Source: Sphingobium lactosutens DS20 (GTDB lineage: Bacteria; Pseudomonadota; Alphaproteobacteria; Sphingomonadales; Sphingomonadaceae). From it: 64,000 nucleotides of DNA. This document shows positions 1 through 7,041 of this stretch, in pieces. The DNA is taken from contig NZ_ATDP01000075.1 of NCBI RefSeq assembly GCF_000445105.1, positions 1 to 64,000 of the forward strand, read 5' to 3'. Below the pieces are notes generated by a model, which made no database searches, was not told the DNA's origin, and saw nothing but the letters and a program-made list of their open reading frames with translations. Numbering within the stretch: the first letter of the stretch is position 1; each line of letters opens with the position of its first letter. A program made the position numbers and the translations under genes.

Positions 1-50
1 GGGGCTGGTGGGGGTGCCGGTCAGGAACCGGTCCGATGGAGACCTTCGTC

Positions 51-407
51 ATGTCAGACCCTGATGCCCGAGCCCTCCTTGTCGAGGCGCTCGAATTCTT
101 CAACGATCACCCGCGCTTCAGCCTGAGGCGCGACCGCCGGCGCGACAGCTATGCGCTGGCCTCGCGCATCGAGGCGTTCCTCGCGCGCGATGAGATGATC
201 CCGCCTGTCCTTGCCACCGCGCCGGAGCGCTACGCTCGCGCACTGCGTGCGCTGCCCGAAATGACCTGCAAGATCCTGCTGGCCCATCAGCGCGACGAGC
301 AGGATTTCGGCACGATCGCGGCACAGCTCGGCATCACCACCCGTGAGGTCGAGCAGCATATAGCCGACGCGCTCCTCGCCATCAGCCGCGCGCTCGACCA
401 GCCCTGA
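51..407 (+). CDS. Small sigma-region-4-like HTH protein
   Basis: 118-residue protein. The C-terminal half reads like a sigma-70 region 4 helix-turn-helix: a run on 'ALPEMTCKILLAHQRDE' is followed by 'FGTIAAQLGITTREVEQHIADAL', the usual pattern for DNA binding by sigma factors and LuxR-like proteins. No region 2 is present, so it is not a complete sigma factor and is more likely an accessory regulator. I place the start at the second ATG because GGAG lies upstream of it; an in-frame ATG at 36 is the alternative. It leads a plus-strand run of mobile-element accessory genes. The regulatory role is inference. Confidence 0.6.
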   Translation: MSDPDARALLVEALEFFNDHPRFSLRRDRRRDSYALASRIEAFLARDEMIPPVLATAPERYARALRALPEMTCKILLAHQRDEQDFGTIAAQLGITTREVEQHIADALLAISRALDQP

Positions 408-455
408 TCCCCGCTCTGCCGCCTTCCCTGTGCCCAGACAATCATGGAGACGACC

Positions 456-1142
456 ATGACCCAGATGACCCGTCACGATTTCGCACGCCTGCTGGCGCGC
501 GCCCGCGCCGCAATCGTCGCAACAGAAGCGCCCGACCGCATGCTCTGCCAAGAACTGGAGCAGGCCGAACGCGTCGTTGAAAGCCATATCGTCCCCTGGT
601 CCGCCGATATCCACGCCGCCTTCATCGATCATCGCGACGGCGGCAGCCTCTACGCTGCCTTCACCCGCGCGGCGCTGATGGCCGAGGTCTCCGAATTCTG
701 CCGCGAATGGTGGACGGAAATCCGCGACAAGCGCGACCCCGCAAAGCTTTCGGACGAGGAAATCTGCTCGGCCTATTTCGACGGCCATGACCACGAATAT
801 CTATGGTCCGAGCGGATCACGGTCGAAGCGCCGGTGACCGCCGCCTGGGGCGAGCTTCGCGTCGGCCGTCATCTGGTGATTAGCACCAGCCATATCCGTC
901 CTGCGACCGCCGACCTGCTCGATCAATGGGCGCCGATGATCTCCGAATCCCGACCGCTCGGCGTTGCCGAAGCCGGCCATGGCTGGTTCGTCCTCACCGA
1001 TCCGCTTGACGTAGTGGAACGCGAGATGGTCCCGGCCGAGCTTTGGGCGGCCATCAGCTTCGCCCGGGCGCAAGGCTGTCGATGGCTTCTCCTCGATCGC
1101 GATGCCGACACCGTAGCCGGCCTCGATACATTCGACTGGTGA
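456..1142 (+). CDS. DUF5983 family protein
   Basis: 228-residue protein. The C-terminal part has the DUF5983 pattern known from alphaproteobacterial plasmids and ICEs: 'ISTSHIRPATADLLDQW', then 'GWFVLT', then 'RWLLLDRDADTVAGLDTFDW' at the end. The N-terminal ~100 residues are helical with no motif I recognise. The start is the second ATG, preceded by GGAGA; an ATG at 444 is in frame but has no ribosome-binding site. The family function is unknown. A shorter relative lies at 5514-5861 in the same gene run. Confidence 0.75.
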   Translation: MTQMTRHDFARLLARARAAIVATEAPDRMLCQELEQAERVVESHIVPWSADIHAAFIDHRDGGSLYAAFTRAALMAEVSEFCREWWTEIRDKRDPAKLSDEEICSAYFDGHDHEYLWSERITVEAPVTAAWGELRVGRHLVISTSHIRPATADLLDQWAPMISESRPLGVAEAGHGWFVLTDPLDVVEREMVPAELWAAISFARAQGCRWLLLDRDADTVAGLDTFDW

Positions 1143-1153
1143 GGAGGGCCGCC

Positions 1154-1666
1154 ATGACACCCCGCTCCAAGCGCGCCGAGGTTCGCAATCCCGTCCTCGG
1201 CCTCCCCGCAGCGCGCCTGCTTCAAACCATGCCCGCCGACACGAGGGCGCTCATCGCGCTCTTGCTGACCGATCTCGCTTCGGATGCGCGACGCCGCTCG
1301 CGTGCCAGTTGGGACAGCCGCAAGGCCTTCGTCGCCGCTTATTGGGCCACGGTCGCGGTTTATGCAGGGCATGTCGCCCGCGTTCTGCGCGGCAACGGCC
1401 GCAAGTCGGCGGAACGCAAGCCGTTCCGGATCTCGCACAAAGGCTATCCTGACCTTATGGCGACAGACTGGGCCGACGCATCGCACCAATATTGCGAGCG
1501 GCGTGATCAACTCGGCCTTGGCGCCAGCATGTTCCCCGAGGCGATGATCCAGATCGCCGGCATGCCCGTCGGGCGGATCAGCTATAACGGCCGCATCTGG
1601 ATGCCGGGACCATGGCAACCCGGCGACGAACCGCTGTTCGACAATCGCCGCGCGGAAACAGACTGA
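1154..1666 (+). CDS. Hypothetical accessory protein
   Basis: 170-residue soluble protein with a basic N-terminus and no signal peptide or membrane segment. I do not recognise a domain. It follows the DUF5983 gene by 11 bases in the same direction, so it is probably cotranscribed. Codon use matches the neighbours and the frame is clearly coding. A long open frame on the opposite strand covers the same bases but looks like a shadow (rich in Arg, Ala and Gly, no recognisable domain). Confidence 0.6.
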   Translation: MTPRSKRAEVRNPVLGLPAARLLQTMPADTRALIALLLTDLASDARRRSRASWDSRKAFVAAYWATVAVYAGHVARVLRGNGRKSAERKPFRISHKGYPDLMATDWADASHQYCERRDQLGLGASMFPEAMIQIAGMPVGRISYNGRIWMPGPWQPGDEPLFDNRRAETD

Positions 1667-1709
1667 CCGGTCCCGGCGGCCCCTCTCCATAATCTTCAGG
1701 AGACCTCCC

Positions 1710-2831
1710 TTGCTCGCACCTCTTGCGCGCGGCCGCGCCGCCGCGCCTGCCGATCCCTTGCCCGCCATGGACGAGCGGGTAATGGCTGCCATCAGCCGCG
1801 GCGCATGGTTCGTCTTCAACCTCTCGGGCGGCAAGGACTCCACCGCCTCGGCCCATGCCGCGATCGCCTTGCTCGATGCGTTCGGCCATCCCCGCGACCG
1901 GCGGATCGCCATTCACGCAGATCTCGGTCGCGCGGAATGGCGTTCGACACCCGCAACTGTGTCGGCGATCGCCGACCGCCTCGGATTATCCCTGCTCGTG
2001 GTCCGACGCACCGCGGGCGACATGGTGGCGCGCTGGGAGCAGCGCTTCCTGGCGGGCAAGCGACGTTACGAGGCGCTCGAAACCTATAATCTGATCGGCC
2101 CCTGGTCGTCAGCCTCGCTGCGCTTCTGCACCTCCGAACTGAAGGTCCAGGTGATCGGACCCGAACTTGTCCGCCGCTATCGGGGCGAGACGATCGTCTC
2201 CGTCCTGGGGCTGCGCCGCGAAGAAAGCCCGAGCCGCCGCGCAACGCCGATCTCCAGGGAAGATGAACGGTTCGCCAAGCCCGGCAACGAAGCGGGCACG
2301 CGCATGCTCACCTGGTATCCTGCGGTCGACTGGAGCACCTGCGATGTCTTCGCGCTCCATGAGCGCCATGGCCTCCCCCTGCATGAAGCCTATGCGCGCT
2401 ATCAGGCGACACGCCTGTCTTGCGCCTTCTGCGTGCTGGCATCCTCGCACGATCTGAACGCCGCGGCCGCCGCGCCCGAGAATGGCGACCTCTACCGTCA
2501 CCTCGTGTCGCTGGAAGCCTGTTCGACCTTCTCCTTCCAGCCGCGACGCTGGCTCGCCGACGTCGCGCCAACCCTTTTGTCATCGGCCCTTGTTCGCGAC
2601 ATTGCCCGTGCCAGGACATGGGCCGACGAACGCCGGTCGCTCGAGGCGGCGATGCCCACCGCGCTGCGGTTTGTGAAGGGCTGGCCGCCGCGCATGCCGA
2701 CACGCGAGGAAGCCGGCACGATCGCCCGGTGCCGCGCGCCGATCCTCGCCCATCATGGCCTCGGCGATCACTTCCCCGACGCCGATGCGGTCCTCTCCCG
2801 CTTTGCCGAACTCCTCGCCTCCAGGGCTTAG
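1710..2831 (+). CDS. PP-loop PAPS-reductase-like protein
   Basis: 373-residue member of the phosphoadenosine phosphosulfate reductase/adenine nucleotide alpha-hydrolase superfamily. The PP-loop 'SGGKDS' is at residues 39-44, with cysteines at 'RFCTSELK' and 'LSCAFCVLAS' that could bind a metal cluster or form disulfides. Such proteins adenylate a substrate; relatives include DndC, which acts in DNA phosphorothioation. No DndB, D or E is visible, so sulfur transfer to DNA is only a possibility. TTG is taken as start because AGGAG sits eight bases upstream. A second PP-loop gene follows 3.7 kb later but is broken by a transposon. Confidence 0.8.
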   Translation: MLAPLARGRAAAPADPLPAMDERVMAAISRGAWFVFNLSGGKDSTASAHAAIALLDAFGHPRDRRIAIHADLGRAEWRSTPATVSAIADRLGLSLLVVRRTAGDMVARWEQRFLAGKRRYEALETYNLIGPWSSASLRFCTSELKVQVIGPELVRRYRGETIVSVLGLRREESPSRRATPISREDERFAKPGNEAGTRMLTWYPAVDWSTCDVFALHERHGLPLHEAYARYQATRLSCAFCVLASSHDLNAAAAAPENGDLYRHLVSLEACSTFSFQPRRWLADVAPTLLSSALVRDIARARTWADERRSLEAAMPTALRFVKGWPPRMPTREEAGTIARCRAPILAHHGLGDHFPDADAVLSRFAELLASRA

Positions 2832-2952
2832 CGACGCCGACACGGCGCGATGGAGGGGAGCGGGCTTGCAGGATGTGACGGCCGGAATTCGCCCCAGGAT
2901 CGCCAGGGCCGTCGCAAGCGGCGATCGTCTCCCATCATCGAAGGATAGCCCC

Positions 2953-3414
2953 ATGGACGTCATCGTCTCCCGGTCCCGCATCGCGGGAACTGCCTCGACC
3001 TATCTCTATCGCGTACTCGTGCCGCTGGCCGAGGTCACAGCCTCGCGGCGGTCGCGCTGCGTCATCATCCAGTCCCGGTTTGGGGGCGGACGCATCCCCT
3101 CGACCCGTATCGCCGATGTCGTTGCGCCCGCCGCCTGGTATGACCGCGAATTGGCCACGCCCTGCGGCCTCGCCGCCAGTCTGAACCTCGTTGCACGGCG
3201 GATCGAGGCGCTCATCATCCGTACAGTGTTTCCCGAGATGACCGCCCGGCTCATCCCACCGATGCTCGCCCTCGAATTCGCCCCGGACGATGCCATCTAC
3301 CGGCTCACGGTCGCTGACCTCAACGCCGCATTCGACCGGTTCGCGCCCGGGATCGACACCCTGATGGCGGCCGATCTCGGTCTCTACCAGGATTGTGTTC
3401 TTCGCGCCGCCTGA
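2953..3414 (+). CDS. Hypothetical accessory protein
   Basis: 153-residue protein beginning 'MDVIVSRSRIAGT'. No recognised domain, signal peptide or membrane helix. The frame is open upstream, but the ATG at 2953 is the likely start because the upstream residues look unstructured and overlap the end of the PP-loop gene. It lies within a co-directional run and is probably cotranscribed with the next two genes. Confidence 0.55.
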   Translation: MDVIVSRSRIAGTASTYLYRVLVPLAEVTASRRSRCVIIQSRFGGGRIPSTRIADVVAPAAWYDRELATPCGLAASLNLVARRIEALIIRTVFPEMTARLIPPMLALEFAPDDAIYRLTVADLNAAFDRFAPGIDTLMAADLGLYQDCVLRAA

Positions 3415-3431
3415 TGCCGGAAAGGATCATG

Positions 3432-3803
3432 ATGACCCAATATTCGCAAGCCAGCCTCGAGACTGCGGCCTGCCTCTGGGAGGCTATCCTGTCCCTGCGC
3501 GACCAGCCCGTCACCAATCCCGATGCGTTGGCGCTTTCGCTCGATATCCGCAAGGCGTTCGAAGCCCTGGGCACCGCCACGCTGCGCATGACTGTGGTCG
3601 GCTGGACCGATGCCGTCGATGCGGCATGGCGAGAGGCCGCGGACGACTTTACGCTCTGCTTCGACTGGGACTTCGTACCCGGCTGGATCATCGATCATGT
3701 GGACTGGTCCGATCCCATGCGCCCGGCGGTGATCCAAAGGGGAGGGGGTGAGGTTCGATGCGGCGGGGAACTGGTCTCCGCCGATCAGGAGCAGCTCCCA
3801 TGA
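3432..3803 (+). CDS. Hypothetical accessory protein coupled to the GHKL ATPase
   Basis: 123-residue acidic protein, rich in Trp and Asp ('FDWDFVPGWIIDHVDWSD'), with no domain I recognise. It has tandem ATG codons; the second fits AAAGGAT better as a ribosome-binding site. Its TGA stop overlaps the ATG of the next gene in an ATGA arrangement, so the two are probably translationally coupled and may work together. Confidence 0.55.
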   Translation: MTQYSQASLETAACLWEAILSLRDQPVTNPDALALSLDIRKAFEALGTATLRMTVVGWTDAVDAAWREAADDFTLCFDWDFVPGWIIDHVDWSDPMRPAVIQRGGGEVRCGGELVSADQEQLP

Positions 3804-5467
3804 CCTTCCCAACTACCATTCGGCCCGCCGTCGGCCAGACGCTCATCACCAGGGTTTCCCGCCTGTTCAACGGGACGCTCGGTGATGTGCTGAGCGAACT
3901 GTTCCAAAATGCCCGCCGCGCCGGCGCGAAGGGCATCCATGTCGCCGTCTATAATCTGCCGGCGGGGCCTGCGCTGTCCGTTTATGATGACGGGCGCGGC
4001 ATCGACGATCCCGAAAAACTGCTGACGCTCGGCGATTCCGGCTGGAAAAGGGAGATTGCGGAGCGAGAGGATCCGGCCGGGATGGGCGTCTTCAGCCTGG
4101 CCGGGCAGGATGTGGAGGTGCGTTCCTGGTCGCGCAGCGCCGGCCGGGGATGGGCCGTCCATATTCCGGACGATGGGTGGGAAGGCGCCATGCCGCTCGC
4201 CATAAAGCCGTCCGCTATCGTGCGCGGTACCGAATTCCAGATCAAACTGTCGCCCGCCTGGGAACAGCAGCTCCCGTCGGCCCTGCGTCAGGCGGCCCAA
4301 TATTTGCCGATACCGGTGCATTTCGAGGGCGCCGAACTTCCGCGCCAGGACTTTCTCGCCGGTGCAAGCCGGATCGACGAGTGGGAAGGCTGCCGTATCG
4401 GCGTCTTCCACGACGGGATCACCGAGGCATCGCACACCCACCGGATCAACTTCCACGGCGTGACCGTGCCTTGCCAGCTTCCCAGCCTCAGCGAAGTCGG
4501 CAATCCCCACAACTGGCGCGTACGCGTGGATATCGTTGACGCGCCCGCGCTTCAGCTCGTGTTGCCCGCCCGTAAGGAAATGGTCGAGAACGAGGCACTG
4601 TCCCGCCTGCGGCAGGCGGCGGAGACCGCCCTCTACCGGGCCGTGGCCCTCAAGGCTGCTCACCGCCTTCCCTACAAGGCTTGGGCGCGTGCCCGCGACC
4701 TCGGTGTGGTTCTTCCCGAAGCCGAGATCATGCTCAATGCCTGGACCCCCAATATCGCCGACACATCCAATCGCTACCAGGGCGAGGCCGTCCGCTCGGC
4801 CCCGATGATCCTGATGACCGAGCATGAGCCGGACATCGAACAGGCGCTCGCTCGCGCGCTCGGGAAACGATCGGCCCTCGGCGGCCGGCTGGTCCATGAG
4901 GAGCGCGATTTCGAAGGCTATCACTGGTACGACACGCTCGCACGTGTCCTGACCTGCAGCTTCGTCATGAAGCGAGACGGCAACCTCTATCGCTATGCGG
5001 ACGATGCTGCGCTTCCTGAGGATTTCGCGTCGGGGCCGGTCGAGGCGCTCACCGCCGAGATCATCCTGCGGCCCGGCGGTTCCGCCCCGTCGGAGCCTGC
5101 GGTTCATTGCCTTGCCGCGGACATGCTGGTCTGCGACAATGCGGCCTGGTCCCTGGACGAGGCGACCATCCTATTCGACGGCGGCGCCGACGTGCAGCCG
5201 AGCGACCTTGCCGACCTGATGCATGCCAGCCTGTTCTGCTACTCGGACGATCATGGGAGCGACAGCTGGGACACCCAGTCGTTCGACTTCGAGCGGGAAG
5301 CCCGCAACCTCGCCAACCAGCTGTTGCTCGGCGAGGACGAAGCACTTGAGGCCCAGCTGCGCAATGCGGTTTTCGAGCATGTCCAGTGGCTCATTCCCGC
5401 AGGCCGTAGCCTTACCCTCAGCGCGGACGGGAAAAGCATTTCGCTCGCCCTTGCCAAAGCCGCCTGA
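3800..5467 (+). CDS. GHKL-type ATPase-domain protein
   Basis: 555-residue protein with an N-terminal HATPase (gyrase, Hsp90, histidine kinase, MutL) fold. The N-box has Glu33 and Asn37 in 'ELFQNARRAGA', the G1 box is 'DDGRG' at 63-67, and the glycine-rich lid 'GMGVFSL' is at 94-100. The remaining ~400 residues carry no kinase dimerisation or Hsp90 middle domain that I recognise. Free-standing GHKL proteins of this shape occur in mobile elements and defence loci. The start overlaps the upstream stop by ATGA. Its place among PP-loop and DUF5983 genes suggests a shared DNA-related or stress function, which is inference. Confidence 0.7.
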   Translation: MTFPTTIRPAVGQTLITRVSRLFNGTLGDVLSELFQNARRAGAKGIHVAVYNLPAGPALSVYDDGRGIDDPEKLLTLGDSGWKREIAEREDPAGMGVFSLAGQDVEVRSWSRSAGRGWAVHIPDDGWEGAMPLAIKPSAIVRGTEFQIKLSPAWEQQLPSALRQAAQYLPIPVHFEGAELPRQDFLAGASRIDEWEGCRIGVFHDGITEASHTHRINFHGVTVPCQLPSLSEVGNPHNWRVRVDIVDAPALQLVLPARKEMVENEALSRLRQAAETALYRAVALKAAHRLPYKAWARARDLGVVLPEAEIMLNAWTPNIADTSNRYQGEAVRSAPMILMTEHEPDIEQALARALGKRSALGGRLVHEERDFEGYHWYDTLARVLTCSFVMKRDGNLYRYADDAALPEDFASGPVEALTAEIILRPGGSAPSEPAVHCLAADMLVCDNAAWSLDEATILFDGGADVQPSDLADLMHASLFCYSDDHGSDSWDTQSFDFEREARNLANQLLLGEDEALEAQLRNAVFEHVQWLIPAGRSLTLSADGKSISLALAKAA

Positions 5468-5513
5468 GGTCCCCGCCGCGCTCTCCATCCCCTCCGTTTA
5501 AGGGAGACAATCC

Positions 5514-5861
5514 ATGCGCCGTGCCGCGCTCATCGTCTGTTCGGCCGCCCACCTGCCGGTCGCCGAGCGGCGTCGCATCGACACACTGATTGCTACCGCT
5601 CCGCGTGGGGACGACGGCCGTGTCGAGGTCGCTCATCCTGATCTTGTCATCGAACCCTATGCCTATGGCTTCTTCGTCCACACCTGCGTCGTGGGATGCG
5701 GCGCCGAACGGCCCGACGATATCAGTGCCCAATTCTGGGCGATCCTTACCCAGGCCTTCGACAGCGACGTCTCCTGGATATTGTTCGATCGAGACGAGCC
5801 CGTATCGCCCGAACTTCCCGTCTTTTCCGATCCCGACCGCCCCGAGGAGTACATGTCATGA
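5514..5861 (+). CDS. Short DUF5983-like protein
   Basis: 115-residue protein resembling the C-terminal half of the DUF5983 protein at 456-1142. It has a beta-strand start with 'SAAHL', then 'AYGFFVHT', then 'VSWILFDRDEPVSPELPVF'. AGGGAG lies seven bases before the ATG. Function unknown. Its stop overlaps the next start (ATGA), so the two are probably coupled. Confidence 0.6.
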   Translation: MRRAALIVCSAAHLPVAERRRIDTLIATAPRGDDGRVEVAHPDLVIEPYAYGFFVHTCVVGCGAERPDDISAQFWAILTQAFDSDVSWILFDRDEPVSPELPVFSDPDRPEEYMS

Positions 5862-6064
5862 TCGCCGCCATCCCGACACCGACCGGTTCGTCCACGCCCG
5901 CGACGCTTGCGACGTTCGATCATGCATACGCCGTCGCCCTGCAGAAGCGGCGTGAAACCGGACGTCCGCAATTCGTGCTGCGGACCGGCGACCCGCGTCA
6001 GCCTTTCCGGGTCTCCGCCACCGGGCCGAAGCGCGATCAGGCGCTGATGACACTCATCGCCTGA
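5858..6064 (+). CDS. Small conserved-type protein
   Basis: 68-residue protein, 'MIAAIPTPTGSS...FDHAYAVALQKRRETGRPQFVLRTGDPRQPFRVS'. The ATG overlaps the previous TGA (ATGA coupling), which supports it as a real gene despite its size. No domain recognised. Confidence 0.55.
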   Translation: MIAAIPTPTGSSTPATLATFDHAYAVALQKRRETGRPQFVLRTGDPRQPFRVSATGPKRDQALMTLIA

Positions 6065-6120
6065 TGGGCCGGGGCTGCCCTGCTGCCGGCTCCGCCAGGG
6101 CTCGAAAGAGGATCAGAAGA

Positions 6121-6477
6121 ATGACCCATGGAGACAGCATCTCGGCGGCCCTTGCGGCAGACGCTGCGTCATCAAAGGCTCCGCAATATCTTGAACTCAC
6201 CGAGGACGACTTCCTCGATCGCTTTCATGTCACGCCGAACCATCTTTCGGACACGGCCGGATTCGATTTCGGGGAAGGCGGCTGCCTGTTCGAGGCCTCC
6301 GGCCCGGAACTCGCCTTCGTTCTCGCGCAGCCTCCTTCAAGGGTCTGGACGATCGTGGAGGGAGACGACGGCATGGAGATCACTGACGGCATGCATGTCG
6401 TCAATCGCCTCGGCTATCTCGTGACTGCCCGGTCCTGTCCTCCCAACACCACCATCAGCGTCCTGCTCGACGCCTGA
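6121..6477 (+). CDS. Hypothetical accessory protein
   Basis: 118-residue acidic protein, 'MTHGDSISAALAADAASSKAPQYLELTEDDFLDRF...', ending 'TTISVLLDA'. GAGGATCAGAAGA precedes the ATG. No signal peptide, membrane helix or recognised domain. It is the last intact gene before the interrupted PAPS-reductase-like gene. Confidence 0.55.
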   Translation: MTHGDSISAALAADAASSKAPQYLELTEDDFLDRFHVTPNHLSDTAGFDFGEGGCLFEASGPELAFVLAQPPSRVWTIVEGDDGMEITDGMHVVNRLGYLVTARSCPPNTTISVLLDA

Positions 6478-6545
6478 ACGGCCGCCAGCCGGTGAGTGCT
6501 TGGGCGACCGGCTGGTCCCTGACCCATGTTATGGGGACCATCATC

Positions 6546-6914
6546 ATGACTGAAATCATACGCACGACGCTTGCAGCGGCGAACGACGATACCTGCCATG
6601 CCGACCTGATCGGCGTCCCGGTGGTCGCCGCCTGGGGCATGGGCGTCGACAGCACCGCGATGATCATCGAGTGGGTTGCGCGAGGCCTGCCCCTGTCAGT
6701 CGTCCTGACCGCGGACACGGGCGTCGAGCGCGAGGAGACCTACGCCTATCTCCCGATCTTCCAGCGCTGGATGGACCGGCATCATGTCGAACATCACATC
6801 GTTCGCTACGTGCCCAGGCGCTTCAAACACTGGCCGCCCTATTTTTCGCTGCTCGAGAACTGCCTCACCAACGCCACACTGCCCTCGATCAGCTTCGGGC
6901 GGCATTCCTGCAGC
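6546..6914 (+). pseudogene. 5' half of PAPS-reductase-like gene split by transposon
   Basis: The first 123 codons of a second PP-loop protein. The variant PP-loop 'AWGMGVDSTAMI' is followed by 'TADTGVEREETYAYLPIF', and the homology ends at 'SFGRHSCS'. Reading on enters transposon sequence. The other half starts at 24828. Removing 6915-24827 and one copy of the Cys-Ser codons gives a continuous gene of about 322 residues. The remaining open frame to 6992 is a chance extension into transposon DNA. Confidence 0.85.
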
Positions 6915-6921
6915 TTAGGTC
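6915..6921. repeat. Left terminus of the Tn554-like element
   Basis: TTAGGTC begins exactly where homology of the split gene stops. It is the reverse complement of GACCTAA at 24821-24827. A partial copy, TTAGGT, recurs at 6942-6947, and TGTCTT at 6935-6940 matches a TGTCTT found at a similar distance inside the other end on the opposite strand. These look like recombinase-binding subsites. Confidence 0.7.
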
Positions 6922-6954
6922 CGCCCAGAACAGATGTCTTGTTAGGTGCCCTCC

Positions 6955-7019
6955 GTGATGGAGCAGGCCGGGCGACACGCTTACCCAAATAGCTGGTGGC
7001 GCCCGGCCTGCTCCATCAC
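6955..7019 (-). terminator. Long hairpin downstream of the RND pump operon
   Basis: A perfect 20-bp inverted repeat (arms 6955-6974 and 7000-7019, loop 25 bases) begins 22 bases past the stop of the pump gene and lies just inside the transposon's left end. The stem is GC-rich, but no clear U-run follows on the minus strand. It could stop the cargo transcript, shield the transposon end from transcription, or be a structural end element. Confidence 0.5.
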
Positions 7020-7041
7020 TTCCGCATCATCCTCCCATGGA

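Noticed and set aside
54-794. Long minus-strand open frame over the HTH and DUF5983 genes
   Set aside because: It is antisense to two genes with recognisable motifs and good start sites, and has no domain itself; typical high-GC shadow. The same holds for the long frames at 923-1912, 3785-5107 and 46710-47729.
1710-2831. DndC of a phosphorothioation system
   Set aside because: The PP-loop fits, but no dndB, dndD or dndE is in the window and the neighbours are plasmid-type unknowns, so I kept the broader family name.
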